A stretch of 64,000 nt of DNA from Morganella psychrotolerans (GCF_001676155.1 NZ_LZEW01000031.1:1-64000); one strand, 5' to 3'; positions 22,376 to 34,815 are shown, counted from the first letter of the stretch. A program made the numbers and translations. Notes: generated from the letters alone by a model not told the origin.

Positions 22376-23239
22376 ATGGCCGGCGCAAAAGAGATACGTT
22401 CGAAGATCGCCAGCGTACAAAATACGCAGAAGATCACAAAAGCGATGGAGATGGTCGCGGCGTCCAAAATGCGTAAAACGCAGGACCGGATGGCGGCCAG
22501 CCGTCCTTATGCAGAGACCATCCGCAGTGTGATTGGTCACATTGCATTAGGTAATCTGGAATACAAACATCCATACCTCGAAGAGCGTGAGGTTAAACGT
22601 GTCGGGTACCTGGTTGTTTCTACCGACCGTGGTTTGTGTGGTGGCCTGAACATTAACCTGTTCAAAAAGCTGATTGTTGAGATGAAAGGTTGGGCTGACA
22701 AAGGTGTTCAGACTGATCTGGCTCTTATCGGGTCAAAAGCAGCGTCATTCTTTTCCGCAGTGGGTGGGAATGTGGTTGCTCAGGTTAACGGCATGGGTGA
22801 TGAACCCTCGCTGGCTGACCTTATCGGCTCAGTAAAAATCATGCTTCAGGCTTACGACGAAGGTCGTCTGGACAAGCTGTATATTGTAACTAACCGGTTT
22901 GTGAATACGATGTCCCAGGCTCCGACTATTGTTCAGGTATTGCCATTGCCGCCGAGCGATGATGAAACCCTGAAGAAAAAGAGCTGGGATTATATTTACG
23001 AACCTGATCCTAAAGCGTTACTGGATTCCTTATTACGGCGCTACATCGAAGCGCTGGTATACCAGGGCGTGGTGGAGAACCTGGCCAGTGAGCAGGCCGC
23101 CCGTATGGTTGCAATGAAATCTGCAACGGATAACGGCGGTAACATGATCAAAGAGCTGAATTTAGTTTACAACAAAGCGCGTCAGGCAAGCATCACACAG
23201 GAGCTCACCGAGATTGTTTCCGGTGCTGCCGCGGTTTAA
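22376..23239 (+). CDS. atpG: F1Fo ATP synthase subunit gamma
   Basis: 287 residues. The N-terminal helix [26 protein letters not shown] and the C-terminal helix [33 protein letters not shown] form the rotating coiled-coil shaft. Confidence 0.97.
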   Translation: MAGAKEIRSKIASVQNTQKITKAMEMVAASKMRKTQDRMAASRPYAETIRSVIGHIALGNLEYKHPYLEEREVKRVGYLVVSTDRGLCGGLNINLFKKLIVEMKGWADKGVQTDLALIGSKAASFFSAVGGNVVAQVNGMGDEPSLADLIGSVKIMLQAYDEGRLDKLYIVTNRFVNTMSQAPTIVQVLPLPPSDDETLKKKSWDYIYEPDPKALLDSLLRRYIEALVYQGVVENLASEQAARMVAMKSATDNGGNMIKELNLVYNKARQASITQELTEIVSGAAAV

Positions 23240-23246
23240 CAGCTAG

Positions 23247-24656
<1,410 letters not shown>

Positions 24657-24677
24657 TCCGGTTGACAGGAGGCTGAT

Positions 24678-25103
24678 ATGTCTGCAATGACGTTTCACCT
24701 GACGGTAGTAAGTGCCGAAAAACAACTGTTTAAGGGCTTAGTCCAGAAGATTCAGGTGACAGGCAGTGAAGGTGAGCTGGGTATTTACCCGATGCATACC
24801 CCGCTGCTGACTGCCATAAAACCGGGCATGGTACGGATTGTTAAGCAATTTGGCGAAGAAGAACTGATTTATCTCTCCGGCGGTATGCTGGAAGTTCAGC
24901 CAAATGGCGTTATCGTACTTGCGGACACGGCTATCCGTGCAAACGATCTGGATGCAGCGCTGGCGATGGAATCAAAACGCCGCGCAGAAGAAAACATCCG
25001 GAAAGCACATGGTGACGTGGATTATGCTCAGGCATCAGCCGAACTGGCCAAAGCAATTGCAAAATTACGTGTAATTGACGAATTAGCCAAGAAGATGATG
25101 TAA
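24678..25103 (+). CDS. atpC: F1Fo ATP synthase subunit epsilon
   Basis: 141 residues: N-terminal beta-sandwich ([23 protein letters not shown]) and C-terminal helical hairpin ([30 protein letters not shown]), which can inhibit ATP hydrolysis. Last gene of the atp operon, followed by a terminator. Confidence 0.96.
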   Translation: MSAMTFHLTVVSAEKQLFKGLVQKIQVTGSEGELGIYPMHTPLLTAIKPGMVRIVKQFGEEELIYLSGGMLEVQPNGVIVLADTAIRANDLDAALAMESKRRAEENIRKAHGDVDYAQASAELAKAIAKLRVIDELAKKMM

Positions 25104-25121
25104 CGGCAGTAAAAAAAATGA

Positions 25122-25154
25122 AAGCCAGTCAGCATCCCGCTGACTGGCTTTTTT
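25122..25154 (+). terminator. Terminator of the atp operon
   Basis: AAGCCAGTCAGC (25122-25133), loop ATCCC, GCTGACTGGCTT (25139-25150) and four more T: a perfect 12-bp stem. The AAAAAAAA before it could make it work on the other strand too. Confidence 0.92.
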
Positions 25155-25231
25155 GCGTTGCGAAATATGTGGTATTTTTTTGTGTAAACAGGTTTACTTG
25201 GCACTCTAAAAGAGGAGCGATCAGATTTCTT

Positions 25232-26605
25232 ATGTCAACGAATGCTAAAAGTGTAGTGATTCTCGCTGCGGGTAAAGGCACCCGTATGTATTCCAATTTG
25301 CCGAAGGTGTTACATCACCTGGCGGGCAAACCAATGGTTCAGCATGTTATTGATACAGCACTGTCATTGGGCGCGCAGAATGTACATCTGGTTTACGGAC
25401 ACGGCGGAGATCTGCTGCAAAATACGCTGTCGGATCAGAATCTGAACTGGGTTTTACAGGCTGAACAGCTGGGAACCGGGCATGCCATGCAGCAGGCGGC
25501 ACCTCACTTTGCGGATGATGAAAATATTCTGATGCTGTACGGCGATGTCCCGCTTATCGCCAAAGAGACTCTGGCGCGCCTGATGACGGTAAAACCAGAA
25601 GGCGGCATTGGTTTGCTGACAGTTATTCTGGATAACCCGTCAGGTTACGGTCGAATCATTCGTGAAAATGGTCAGGTCACCGGGATTATCGAACAAAAAG
25701 ATGCTACTGATGATCAGCTGAAAATCAATGAGATCAACACCGGTATTTTGGTTGCTAATGGTGGTGATCTCAAACGCTGGCTGGCAAAACTGAACAATAA
25801 CAATGCGCAGGGTGAATTTTATATCACGGATATTATCGCGATTGCGCACCAGGAAGGTCGTCGTATTGAGACGGCACATCCGGAAAAACTGAGTGAAATG
25901 GAAGGCGTGAATAACCGTCTTCAGCTCGCCGCACTTGAGCGCATTTATCAGCGTGAACAGGCGGATCGTCTGTTACTTGAAGGTGTGATGATCTTAGATC
26001 CGGCTCGTTTTGATCTGCGCGGCACACTGACTCACGGCAAAGATATCACGATTGATGTGAATGTGATTATCGAGGGCAATGTTACCCTGGGTGATAATGT
26101 TGTGATCGGTGCCGGTTGTGTGCTGAAAGATTGCGCCATCGGCGATGGCTCGGTAATCAGTCCATATTCGGTCATTGAATCCTCTGAAATGGCACGCGAT
26201 TGCTCTGTCGGTCCGTTTGCGCGTTTGCGTCCGGGTTCTGTTCTGGCGGATAAAGCGCATGTCGGTAACTTTGTTGAGATGAAGAAAGCGACACTCGGTG
26301 AAGGCTCCAAAGCCGGGCATCTCAGCTATTTAGGCGATGCTGAGATTGGCAGCAATGTGAATATCGGCGCAGGAACCATCACCTGTAATTATGATGGTGC
26401 GAATAAATTTAAAACGGTTATTGGTGACGATGTCTTTGTCGGATCTGATACCCAACTGGTGGCACCGGTCACAATCGGAAAGGGTGCAACTGTCGGCGCA
26501 GGAACAACGGTAACCAAAAATGTGGGTGACAATGAGCTGGTGATAAGCCGGGTCAGACAAACACAGATTGCCGGCTGGAAACGCCCGGAAAAGATTAAGA
26601 AGTAA
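25232..26605 (+). CDS. glmU: Bifunctional GlcNAc-1-P uridyltransferase / GlcN-1-P acetyltransferase GlmU
   Basis: 457 residues (E. coli 456). The N-terminal pyrophosphorylase domain has [25 protein letters not shown]. The C-terminal left-handed beta-helix has hexapeptide repeats ([16 protein letters not shown] through [15 protein letters not shown]) and the catalytic-His segment [12 protein letters not shown]. It makes UDP-GlcNAc for peptidoglycan and LPS. The start at 25232 is preceded by AGAGGAG; the longer open frame upstream covers the atp terminator and is not coding. Confidence 0.96.
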   Translation: MSTNAKSVVILAAGKGTRMYSNLPKVLHHLAGKPMVQHVIDTALSLGAQNVHLVYGHGGDLLQNTLSDQNLNWVLQAEQLGTGHAMQQAAPHFADDENILMLYGDVPLIAKETLARLMTVKPEGGIGLLTVILDNPSGYGRIIRENGQVTGIIEQKDATDDQLKINEINTGILVANGGDLKRWLAKLNNNNAQGEFYITDIIAIAHQEGRRIETAHPEKLSEMEGVNNRLQLAALERIYQREQADRLLLEGVMILDPARFDLRGTLTHGKDITIDVNVIIEGNVTLGDNVVIGAGCVLKDCAIGDGSVISPYSVIESSEMARDCSVGPFARLRPGSVLADKAHVGNFVEMKKATLGEGSKAGHLSYLGDAEIGSNVNIGAGTITCNYDGANKFKTVIGDDVFVGSDTQLVAPVTIGKGATVGAGTTVTKNVGDNELVISRVRQTQIAGWKRPEKIKK

Positions 26606-26622
26606 GAAATATTAAGAAGTAA

Positions 26623-26748
26623 TATACCCAACGTCATTCAAGATGCAGGCAGGCGGCAAGGGAAGATAGACGGGGAGCATACATCAGTATGTGACCCGGC
26701 TGGCTGACCGCGGCCAACGAACCTGCGGTTTGAATGAATAAGGGGATA
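26623..26748 (+). repeat. ERIC-type intergenic repeat, copy 1
   Basis: About 126 bp, starting TATACCCAACGTCATTCAA and ending TTTGAATGAATAAGGGGATA, with the internal GGCGGCAAGGGAAG, the near-palindromic ACATCAGTATGTGAC and GGCCAACGAACCTGCGG blocks. Length, termini and internal blocks match the enterobacterial ERIC (IRU) family. It sits in the glmU-glmS spacer and would fold into a long hairpin in the mRNA. Partial or full copies occur at 30128, 33783, 59244 and 60523. Confidence 0.88.
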
Positions 26749-26839
26749 ATAATAATAACCCCGTATCTACATAGCCCGGGGACACGGCAAAGCCGTAAAA
26801 CAATCAGGCCGGACATCGTCAAATCAGGAATGTACAACT

Positions 26840-28669
26840 ATGTGTGGAATTGTTGGTGCAGTAGCACAACGTGATATCGCAGAAATTCTGTTAGAAGGGC
26901 TTCGTCGTCTGGAATACCGTGGTTATGACTCTGCGGGAATGGCAATTGTGGACAGCGACGGAAAACTGACACGGTTACGTGAAGTCGGCAAAGTCAGAAT
27001 GCTGGCGGAAGAAGCAGAAAAAGCCGCTGTTACAGGCGGAACCGGTATCGCGCACACACGCTGGGCAACACATGGCGAACCTCTGGAGCGCAATGCACAC
27101 CCGCATGTCTCCGGAAATATTGCGGTTGTTCACAACGGTATTATTGAAAACTACAGTGAATTACGTGAAATACTGAAAGGCCGCGGCTATCAGTTTACAT
27201 CTGATACTGATACTGAAGTGATTGCTCACCTCGTCAATTGGGAGCAATCACAAGGCGGCACACTGCGTGAAGCTGTACAGCGCGCTATACCGCAACTGCG
27301 CGGTGCGTACGGTACTGTCATCATGGATTCACGCACTCCTGAGCTGTTGGTTGCTGCCCGTTCAGGCAGCCCGCTGGTGGTTGGTCTGGGGGTGGGTGAA
27401 AACTTCCTGGCATCCGATCAACTGGCACTTTTGCCGGTAACCCGCCGCTTTATCTACCTTGAAGAAGGGGATATTGTTGAAATCACCCGCCGCGATGTGT
27501 CTGTTTTTGACAAAAACGGTGATGCAATCGAACGGGACGTTATCGAGTCCAATGTTCAGTACGATGCCGGTGATAAAGGTATTTACCGTCATTACATGCA
27601 GAAAGAGATTTATGAGCAGCCGCTGGCCATCAAAAACACGATGGAAGGGCGTCTGCACAACGATACGATTGAGTTCAGTGAACTGGATGAAAAAGCCCGC
27701 GAAATACTGTCCGGTATCGAACATATCCAGATTATTGCCTGTGGTACATCATTCAATGCCGGAATGGTATCCCGTTACTGGTTTGAAGCGCTGGCAGGAA
27801 TTGCGTGTGATGTGGAAATCGCGTCTGAATTCCGCTATCGCAAACCAGCCTGTCGTAAGAACAGCCTGCTAATCACCATTTCACAGTCCGGTGAAACAGC
27901 GGATACCCTGGCTGCTCTGCGTCTGGGTAAAGAACTGGGCTATCTGACGTCGCTGGCTATCTGTAACGTCGCCGGTTCATCTCTGGTACGTGAGTCAGAC
28001 TTTGCGGTGATGACTAAAGCCGGAACTGAAATTGGTGTGGCATCAACAAAAGCATTCACAACACAACTTACCGTGTTACTGATGCTGGTGGCGTATCTGG
28101 GTCGTCTGAAAGGAAAAGGTGAGGCGCTGGAGCACAGTATTGTTACGGCGCTGCATGCATTACCGAGCCGTATTGAAAGCATGTTGTCTCAGGATAAAGT
28201 GATTGAGCAACTGGCGGAAGATTTCTCCGATAAAAGCCATGCACTGTTCCTTGGTCGCGGGGATCAGTTCCCGATCGCGGTTGAAGGCGCACTGAAACTG
28301 AAAGAGATCTCTTATATCCACGCAGAAGCCTATGCCGCCGGAGAATTAAAACACGGTCCGCTGGCACTGATTGATGCTGATATGCCGGTCATTATCATCG
28401 CACCGAATAATGAATTACTGGAAAAGCTGAAATCCAATATTGAAGAAGTGCGCGCCCGTGGCGGTTTACTGTATGTTTTTGCAGATAAAGACGCCGGTTT
28501 CAGCAACAGTGAGAATATGAAAATTATTCCGCTGCCGTATGTGGAAGAGCTGATCGCACCTATTTTCTATACCATCCCGTTACAGCTGCTCTCCTACCAC
28601 GTTGCCTTAATCAAGGGTACGGATGTGGATCAGCCCCGTAATCTGGCGAAATCAGTCACAGTAGAATAA
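26840..28669 (+). CDS. glmS: Glutamine--fructose-6-phosphate aminotransferase GlmS
   Basis: 609 residues as in E. coli. The N-terminal nucleophile Cys2 (MCGIVGAV) starts the glutaminase domain ([16 protein letters not shown]). Two SIS domains follow ([30 protein letters not shown]), ending in [10 protein letters not shown]. It makes glucosamine-6-phosphate. In E. coli expression is controlled by GlmZ/GlmY sRNAs acting on the leader; here the leader carries an ERIC element. Confidence 0.97.
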   Translation: MCGIVGAVAQRDIAEILLEGLRRLEYRGYDSAGMAIVDSDGKLTRLREVGKVRMLAEEAEKAAVTGGTGIAHTRWATHGEPLERNAHPHVSGNIAVVHNGIIENYSELREILKGRGYQFTSDTDTEVIAHLVNWEQSQGGTLREAVQRAIPQLRGAYGTVIMDSRTPELLVAARSGSPLVVGLGVGENFLASDQLALLPVTRRFIYLEEGDIVEITRRDVSVFDKNGDAIERDVIESNVQYDAGDKGIYRHYMQKEIYEQPLAIKNTMEGRLHNDTIEFSELDEKAREILSGIEHIQIIACGTSFNAGMVSRYWFEALAGIACDVEIASEFRYRKPACRKNSLLITISQSGETADTLAALRLGKELGYLTSLAICNVAGSSLVRESDFAVMTKAGTEIGVASTKAFTTQLTVLLMLVAYLGRLKGKGEALEHSIVTALHALPSRIESMLSQDKVIEQLAEDFSDKSHALFLGRGDQFPIAVEGALKLKEISYIHAEAYAAGELKHGPLALIDADMPVIIIAPNNELLEKLKSNIEEVRARGGLLYVFADKDAGFSNSENMKIIPLPYVEELIAPIFYTIPLQLLSYHVALIKGTDVDQPRNLAKSVTVE

Positions 28670-28700
28670 ATAACAATATGCTTTAGTTTCAACTGACTAA
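28634..28700 (+). other. Potential attTn7 (3' end of glmS and just beyond), unoccupied
   Basis: The last codons of glmS (28634-28669) are conserved with the TnsD-binding region of E. coli glmS, and Tn7-like elements insert about 25 bp past the stop. Nothing resembling a Tn7 end is visible, so the site is empty. Based on family knowledge plus sequence similarity. Confidence 0.45.
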
Positions 28701-28713
28701 ATCAATACATCAG

Positions 28714-28761
28714 TAGCCCGGTAGTGCTGTCTGTCAGACATGCATTCCGGGCTATTTTTTT
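28714..28761 (+). terminator. glmS terminator
   Basis: TAGCCCGG (28714-28721) pairs with CCGGGCTA (28747-28754), then eight T-rich bases. The rest of the 28670-28968 spacer is AT-rich without a recognisable gene. Confidence 0.85.
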
Positions 28762-28968
28762 GTGAATTTTTCAATTGTTAAGAAAAACAACATAATTAGT
28801 TGGTTTATTATTATATTTATAGGCCAGATGTGATTAGGTTCACTGATTAATGAGCAATAGAAATTGAAATATCATGGGTAATAATCAATTATATAGAAAG
28901 TAAAAGAAATGGCTGAGTTGCCATTAATATACCTAAAATATCGAAAAACATAAGTGATGGAGTGTGTT

Positions 28969-30126
28969 ATGCTAAAAAATACCAGTATAAGAACCGTCAT
29001 CGTTATATTTCTCATCTGTAATTTCACTACAATTAATATTATATTTTTGCTACCTCTATCATTTCTGGTTAAGTTAGTCTTGCTTAACGTTGTCAGTGTT
29101 TTTACGTTTATCTCATCCTGGATTTACATCACTAAATATTTAGTTATGCCAATCAATGCCGTAAAAAACAGTATTGATGAGGTCAATGCCGGTAACTTGT
29201 CTGTGCGTATCCCTGAGTTTGGTAATAACTGTGCCGGTCGTTTGATCCCCGGTGCAAACCAACTTGCGGAAAGTATCTCAGTGTTGGTGACGGAGATCCG
29301 CACCTCTTCTGATTCTGCATCGGTATTATCAGAGCAGTTAGCTATGCGCAGCTTTGAGTTATCCGCCAAGACAGAGCAACAATCTGCGATGTTGATTGAA
29401 ACCTCTGCCAATATGGAAGAAATTGCAGCAGGAACAAAGAATAATGCAGATAACACGGTGCTTGTCAGCAAGCATGCACAGGAAGCGACTCTGTTTGCCG
29501 GGCGTGGCGGTGATTTGATGGCAAATGTTGCTACGAATATGCAATCGATTAATAAATGCACGGGTAAGATGACAGAAATTATCACACTAATCGATTCAAT
29601 CGCTTTCCAGACCAATATTCTGGCATTGAATGCGGCAGTTGAAGCCGCGCGTGCCGGCGAGCACGGAAGAGGATTTACGGTTGTCGCCGGTGAAGTCAGG
29701 AACCTGGCTCACCGCAGTTCTGAATCAGCAAAAAATATTAAGGCGCTGATTGATGTCACCACCGGGAATGTAAAACAGGGTACGGATATTGTTGCGGAAG
29801 CCGAAGAAAATATGAATAAGATTGTTCAGGGCGCGGAGTTAGTTAATGGATTAATGGCACAAATCTCAGTCTCCACCCAGCAGCAGCAGCAGGGAATTGA
29901 ACAAATTGCTTCTGCGCTTTCAGAGTTGGAGCAGGCAACACAAGGCAGTGTGATGATAGCCGATGAACTGGCCGGCTCTTCTGATGAGCTGAAAATGCAG
30001 GTTGCTGAGCTGCAATCCCGGACCCGTGATTTTCACCTGACGGCATCCGATAAGAAACCAGTGCCTTCAGATCCGGTATTCAAAGCCGGGAAACGCTTGC
30101 AGGTATCGCATTTCACCGGACATTGA
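28969..30126 (+). CDS. Methyl-accepting chemotaxis protein without a periplasmic sensor domain
   Basis: About 385 residues from the ATG at 28969 (GGAG 9 nt upstream; a longer frame from 28954 is possible). Two hydrophobic segments (about residues 5-26 and 28-50) follow each other with almost no periplasmic loop, then a HAMP domain (MPINAVKNSIDEVNAGNLSVRIPEF split around residues 54-80) and a complete signalling domain whose hairpin tip reads [21 protein letters not shown]. The C-terminus (VSHFTGH) lacks the NWETF-type CheR-binding pentapeptide. Such a receptor may sense membrane or cytoplasmic cues or work in mixed arrays; the ligand cannot be told. Confidence 0.85.
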   Translation: MLKNTSIRTVIVIFLICNFTTINIIFLLPLSFLVKLVLLNVVSVFTFISSWIYITKYLVMPINAVKNSIDEVNAGNLSVRIPEFGNNCAGRLIPGANQLAESISVLVTEIRTSSDSASVLSEQLAMRSFELSAKTEQQSAMLIETSANMEEIAAGTKNNADNTVLVSKHAQEATLFAGRGGDLMANVATNMQSINKCTGKMTEIITLIDSIAFQTNILALNAAVEAARAGEHGRGFTVVAGEVRNLAHRSSESAKNIKALIDVTTGNVKQGTDIVAEAEENMNKIVQGAELVNGLMAQISVSTQQQQQGIEQIASALSELEQATQGSVMIADELAGSSDELKMQVAELQSRTRDFHLTASDKKPVPSDPVFKAGKRLQVSHFTGH

Positions 30127-30127
30127 T

Positions 30128-30190
30128 TATACCCTTATTCATGCAAACAGCAGGTTCACATACTTGTGTATGCTCCCCATCTGCATCTGT
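30128..30190 (-). repeat. Degenerate ERIC-type fragment, copy 5
   Basis: TATACCCTTATTCATGCAAAC, AGCAGGTTC, ACATACTTGTGTATGCTCCCC and ATCTGCAT follow the order of the ERIC copies at 59244 and 60523 but with internal loss. It lies between the stops of two convergent chemoreceptor genes. Confidence 0.65.
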
Positions 30191-30210
30191 CAGTGTTTCA
30201 TTAAACCGGC

Positions 30211-31752
30211 TCAGGCCTGGTTGCCGAATACCGCAATGGCCTGTTGCAGGCGGGAAGAGCGCCGTGTTAATTCGGAGGTGGCATGGGTGACATTATCCAC
30301 CATCTCCGTATTGTTGCCGGTCATCGTACCGATGCGGGCAACTGAGTCGTTAATTAATTCCAGTGCCAGTGTCTGCTCTTTGGTTGCCAGTCCTATCTCA
30401 TTGATCATTGATGACATTTTAAGTACATCCGCGACCATTTTACTGAGATGTGCTTCTGTTTGCTCTACCATGGTGACGCCGGTGTTTACATTAGTCACAT
30501 TTTTCTCAATCAGTGTTTTAATCTCTTTTGCGGCAGAGGCAGAATGCAGTGCAAGATTACGGACTTCTGCGGCAACAACAGAAAATCCACGTCCGGCATC
30601 ACCGGCACGGGCGGCTTCTACAGAGGCATTCAGTGCCAGGATATTGGTCTGGAAGGCGATGCGGTCAATCACACCAATGATATCGACAATCTGACTATTG
30701 TCCGTGGAAATAGTATGCATCATATCAATCGTTTTCTGCATGGTATCATTGCTTTGTGTTGCGCTGCTGCTTGCCTTATCCGCAATATTCATGGTCAGAT
30801 ACACACTCTCTGCCGTCTGTTGCACCGCGCTGCTGATTTCCTCAATGGCGACCGCCGTTTGCTGAAGATCCGCTGACGCCTCTCCGGAGCGGGCATGCAG
30901 CGCTGTTGTTTCCTGCGATACCCGCAGATTAATCGCCCTGATCCCGGCTATTTGTGTGCTGACATCTTCAATTAATGAACTGAGGTTCAGTCCGGACTGA
31001 TTCACCAGCCGCATAAGCAACCCGATTTCATCCACCCTGTTCAGGTGTTGCGGAACAGATTTTCTGCCGGAAACGACTTTTTTCATTTGTGATAATAATA
31101 ACTTAACCGGATCAGTAATTTGTGATTTAAGGTAAATTGACAGCAGGATAAATAGGAAAAGAGTGCCACCCGCCTGAATAAAGGGATTAAACGGAGAAAA
31201 TATAAGGGATAAAATAAGCAGCATGATGGTTGCTAAAGAATAATTAATACGTTGATTAACCGGGAGCCATTTAAATACAGAGAGTAACGCCATTTTCCCC
31301 CGGCGAATAACAATCCCTTTAAAAAGACTAAATCCTTTTAATTTATTATTTGTTATTTTTTTATAAAGAGATTCACTTTTTTCCACTTCGTCGTGAGAGG
31401 GAACAGTACGAACAGAAATATAGCCTGTTAATTTTTCGTTATGCCATACAGGTGTAACATTTGCTCTAACCCAGTAATGATCACCATTCCGGCAGCGGTT
31501 TTTTATTATTCCGGTCCAGCTGTCACCTTGCTGTAATGTATACCACATATCAGCAAACGCAGCAGGCGGCATGTCGGGATGGCGGATAATATTATGCGGC
31601 TCACCTGTTAGCTGAGTTTCATTAAAACCACTGGCCGTTATAAAAGCAGAATTTGCATATGTTATATGGCTTTGTGTATCGGTTGTCGACATTAATATTG
31701 CATTGTCGTTAAGTGTATATTCACGCTGTGTGACGGGAGTGTTGTTTTTCAT
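30211..31752 (-). CDS. Aer-like PAS-domain chemoreceptor
   Basis: 513 residues. The N-terminal PAS domain (about 15-118; [32 protein letters not shown] and [22 protein letters not shown]) resembles the FAD-binding PAS of Aer. A proximal linker, a hydrophobic anchor (about 165-212), HAMP-like segment and a methyl-accepting signalling domain ([34 protein letters not shown]) follow. Aer senses redox/oxygen for aerotaxis. Like Aer it lacks a periplasmic domain and a C-terminal pentapeptide. FAD binding is inferred, not shown. Convergent with the receptor at 28969. Confidence 0.88.
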   Translation of the reverse strand: MKNNTPVTQREYTLNDNAILMSTTDTQSHITYANSAFITASGFNETQLTGEPHNIIRHPDMPPAAFADMWYTLQQGDSWTGIIKNRCRNGDHYWVRANVTPVWHNEKLTGYISVRTVPSHDEVEKSESLYKKITNNKLKGFSLFKGIVIRRGKMALLSVFKWLPVNQRINYSLATIMLLILSLIFSPFNPFIQAGGTLFLFILLSIYLKSQITDPVKLLLSQMKKVVSGRKSVPQHLNRVDEIGLLMRLVNQSGLNLSSLIEDVSTQIAGIRAINLRVSQETTALHARSGEASADLQQTAVAIEEISSAVQQTAESVYLTMNIADKASSSATQSNDTMQKTIDMMHTISTDNSQIVDIIGVIDRIAFQTNILALNASVEAARAGDAGRGFSVVAAEVRNLALHSASAAKEIKTLIEKNVTNVNTGVTMVEQTEAHLSKMVADVLKMSSMINEIGLATKEQTLALELINDSVARIGTMTGNNTEMVDNVTHATSELTRRSSRLQQAIAVFGNQA

Positions 31753-32138
31753 GATAACCCGGTGATTATGTAAAATAATTAACAGATTTCCGCCCTTACA
31801 GTAAAGTAACGGTATAGGGAGGTTATTTTATTTTGCAGTAATATATTCTTTATCAGTCAGAAGTGATATGTATTTTTATTTTTAAATGGTTATTTTTTGA
31901 TAAGGTTAAAATGTAAATAAGATTTATTAATGGTTTTTAATCATAATTGCAAATTAACAAAAAATTGATATATCCCTGGTGTTTGTTTTATATTTTGATG
32001 TTTTAAGAATGTACGGTTTTCATAATTGATAATATGGGTTTCAGAGATTATATATCGCTACTTAACCGTAATTTTTGGCACAGACAATCATAAGGGACTT
32101 AAATGAAAACTGTTAAGCCGGAACCGGCAGACCGGGAA
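31753..32138. other. AT-rich gap, no gene recognised
   Basis: 386 bp between two minus-strand genes. It holds the promoter region of the Aer-like gene (31753-31850) and, near its right end, CCGGCAGA/TCTGCCGG inverted repeats (about 32124-32149, overlapping the DUF2169 stop) that may end the DUF2169 transcript. No convincing ORF or RNA. Confidence 0.5.
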
Positions 32139-33185
32139 CTATCTGCCGGAATTTTCCGGGATATGGCGCAATGTCATTTCTGAAATATTCAGCGAGCCGG
32201 GTAGTGCTATCCGGTAAGTACAGAAGACTTTCCGCAGATTCATATCCACAACCACAGTATCAAGTTGTAAATTTTTCGGGATGGAAAACCCAAGTCCGGA
32301 TCCGATAAACACAAATATATTTTCAACCGGCACATAAAATGAAACGTGCTGGCGCTCAATTTCTGTGGCAGAGAGCAGACCAAACAGTTTCAATGGTAAT
32401 TTATTACCGGTTTTGAGATGCGGAATTTGTAATGTCGGGTGTGCGCCGCACCAGTAGTGAAAATTCTCCGGCATCTGAGGCTGATGTGATGACATTTCTT
32501 CCTGATGATATGCACCGGCATATTCTGTCCGCCCCAGCCAGTTACGCCCGAAAAAACCCAGGCCATCAGGGCGGATTATCTGACTGATGTGTTCAACCGG
32601 CGCGTTAGGTGATTCTATCTGGTTAGCCGGCAGGTATGTTTCATTGCACTGTGCTAAAAATGATGCCGGATACCATCCCATTCCTATCGGATTTGCCGGT
32701 GAGGCAATAATGTCATTATTGGCGGTATAGGAGCCACCGAAAGCATGCTCATAACGGATATTAAGATAGCTGATTGGCTCTGATTCCGTTAATAACCATT
32801 CATCACCCTCTTTTACCCAATTCCTGGGGCCAAAAATCCGCAGAGCCTTCAGATATTTACCAATCTGAATTCCCACATCAAAAACCGGAACAGGATTATT
32901 TTCCGGAACAAATGCAGTTGCATTAATCACAATATCTGTTTTTGGCTTATAAGGTGCTAAATCACTCTCATATTCAATGCTGGTATCTATTGTTTCGTTG
33001 TAACTGACATCAGTATAGTTCAGAGGTTGCTGTTCCGGAGAAATGACAAGCAAACTTTGTCCGTCACGATTATTTATTCGGATATCATACGTAACACGCG
33101 ATGCAACAACATGAAATTTATCATCATGCAGGTAAGCACCGTCATAATTTATTGCCGGAAAAATAGTGTGATTAATAAAATTCAT
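32139..33185 (-). CDS. DUF2169 family protein (type VI secretion accessory/adaptor type), orphan
   Basis: 348 residues that follow the DUF2169 family: FHVVASRVTYDI near the N-terminus, a central GPRNWVKEGDEW, YEHAFGGSYTANN, PANPIGMGWYP and GFFGRNWLGRTEYAG, and a C-terminal half FYVPVENIFVFIG. No signal peptide and no membrane segment. DUF2169 proteins are usually encoded beside PAAR-, VgrG- or effector genes and act as cytoplasmic adaptors loading effectors on T6SS spikes. Here none of those partners is adjacent, so it is either an orphan served by distant genes or a remnant. Both flanks are AT-rich. Confidence 0.75.
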   Translation of the reverse strand: MNFINHTIFPAINYDGAYLHDDKFHVVASRVTYDIRINNRDGQSLLVISPEQQPLNYTDVSYNETIDTSIEYESDLAPYKPKTDIVINATAFVPENNPVPVFDVGIQIGKYLKALRIFGPRNWVKEGDEWLLTESEPISYLNIRYEHAFGGSYTANNDIIASPANPIGMGWYPASFLAQCNETYLPANQIESPNAPVEHISQIIRPDGLGFFGRNWLGRTEYAGAYHQEEMSSHQPQMPENFHYWCGAHPTLQIPHLKTGNKLPLKLFGLLSATEIERQHVSFYVPVENIFVFIGSGLGFSIPKNLQLDTVVVDMNLRKVFCTYRIALPGSLNISEMTLRHIPENSGR

Positions 33186-33782
33186 TATATTTTGCCTTTA
33201 TGATATATCAATATCACAAAAATACGCAATTTCCCTTAGGTCTGTTTAATCCAACGCTGATATGCGGGCGTCAGCGTTACGTTATCGTATTAGTACAGCA
33301 TTTTTTTATTAATAACATTATGGTGTTATCACCGGAACTTCCGGTAAGCGTATACATATCCTATGTGTAAGTAACGACATTTCCATATTATTTATTATCT
33401 TTCATATAGCCTGAATTTATCTTTTTTTCAAAATAAATAAGATAAGAGTTAACTGATATTTTTTTATAACTAAATATACTTTAGTTATTTTTAACATTAA
33501 GGGTGGTGTGTAAATAACACCCATATACATTATGATAATAATTAGTATGTATATTCAGTAATGTAATTAATCATGCATCATCAAATACAATAGGTTCTTT
33601 TGTGAAAAGATAAACACAATATGTTCAATATATTCATTGGATATCACTGACAATGGTATTGTAGCAAAAGTTTGAGGGTAATATCAGCTATTTATAGCGG
33701 AATAAATAAAGATCAGATAGATAACGTTATATCTCCCGCGTTTTACAATAGAAAAATAATTAGTAATGTTACTGTTTTTTGA
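33186..33782. other. AT-rich intergenic region, no gene recognised
   Basis: About 600 bp of very AT-rich DNA upstream of the DUF2169 gene. No ORF with credible start and codon use, no tRNA, no insertion-sequence ends. It could be regulatory (H-NS-prone) or the scar of a deleted neighbour. Confidence 0.5.
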
Positions 33783-33865
33783 TATACCCAACGTCATTCA
33801 ATATGCAGGCGGTCGGAGTACAGCCAACGAACCTGCAGTTTGAATGAATAATGAATCAGGGTATA
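33783..33865 (+). repeat. ERIC-type repeat, copy 2, internally deleted
   Basis: Starts TATACCCAACGTCATTCAA and ends GTTTGAATGAATAATGAATCAGGGTATA like copy 1, with GCCAACGAACCTGCAG inside, but lacks the central about 45 bp (83 bp in all). Downstream of nagK on the opposite strand. Confidence 0.8.
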
Positions 33866-33900
33866 AACGCCCGGCTGACCGGGCATGACGATATTGACTG

Positions 33901-34815
33901 TCAGTTTGTTAAATTCAGGCAGGCCGCACCCCGCGCACCGCCGGCGTCTCCGTAACGGGCTTTATGAATTGCGGGCAGAGATGCAACACCATAAAGGTAT
34001 GGCGGCAGATATTCCGGCAGCAGACGGTAAATTTCTTCAAACTGAGATAATCCGCCACCGATAACCAGCAAATCCGGGTCAAATATACTCAGAACATTAC
34101 CGAGGTAGTGAGCAAGTAGTGACATATAGCGCTCAACATGCTGTTTTTCTTTAATATCACCCCTGTAGTAACGGGTGATAATATCAACGGCACTGCGCTT
34201 TTCACCATAGAACGCCGTGAAAATACGTTCAAAACCGGGACCGGCAAGGTAGGTTTCAAAACAACCGGTTTTTCCGCAGCCACAAAGTGTGGCGGGTACT
34301 TTATGCTCCAGTAATTTATCGCCTTCCAGCGTCATATTAATATGACCGATCTCACCGGCTATACCATTTTTTCCCGGCAAAATTTTTCCGTCAATGACAA
34401 AGCCACCGCCTACACCCGTCCCCAGAATTAAACCAAGCACTGTCGGATATTGGCGGAACTCCGGATCCCAGGCCTCAGAAAGTGCAAAGCAGTTTGCATC
34501 ATTATCTATTTTTACCGGACGTTTCAGCAGTGTTTCCAGATCATGACGAAGTGGCTGATATTTTGCCGCAGGAACATTGGTGGTAAATACCGTGCCTTTC
34601 TCATGATTGACTATCCCGGGCACGCCAATACCAATTTTTCCTGTGCATTTCAGTTCATTATCGGCCTGTTCTGTCAGCAGCCGAAAAGCGTCAAGGAGCG
34701 CGGCATAGCTCTCTTTCGGGGTGGGAACCCGTTTTTGCCAGACCAGTTCGAGTGCGTCATTAAAGACTGCCAGCTCAATTTTTGTACCACCCATATCAAA
34801 ACCGTAATACATCAT
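33901..34815 (-). CDS. nagK: N-acetylglucosamine kinase NagK (ROK family)
   Basis: 304 residues (E. coli NagK 303). N-terminal phosphate loop YYGFDMGGTKIELAVF, catalytic Asp region KIDNDANCFALSEAW, LILGTGVGGGFVIDG, and the ROK zinc site with GEIGHINM and CGCGKTGCFETYLAGPG. It phosphorylates GlcNAc recovered from cell-wall turnover or chitin. The start is ATG at 34815 or, one codon on, 34812 (MYYGF as in E. coli). It reads away from asd. Confidence 0.92.
   Translation of the reverse strand: MMYYGFDMGGTKIELAVFNDALELVWQKRVPTPKESYAALLDAFRLLTEQADNELKCTGKIGIGVPGIVNHEKGTVFTTNVPAAKYQPLRHDLETLLKRPVKIDNDANCFALSEAWDPEFRQYPTVLGLILGTGVGGGFVIDGKILPGKNGIAGEIGHINMTLEGDKLLEHKVPATLCGCGKTGCFETYLAGPGFERIFTAFYGEKRSAVDIITRYYRGDIKEKQHVERYMSLLAHYLGNVLSIFDPDLLVIGGGLSQFEEIYRLLPEYLPPYLYGVASLPAIHKARYGDAGGARGAACLNLTN

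Noticed and set aside
26581-26840. Insertion sequence between glmU and glmS
   Set aside because: No transposase and no target duplication; termini and length fit an ERIC-type repeat.
28670-28714. Tn7-like insertion at glmS
   Set aside because: No Tn7 end repeats or tns genes; normal terminator follows glmS.
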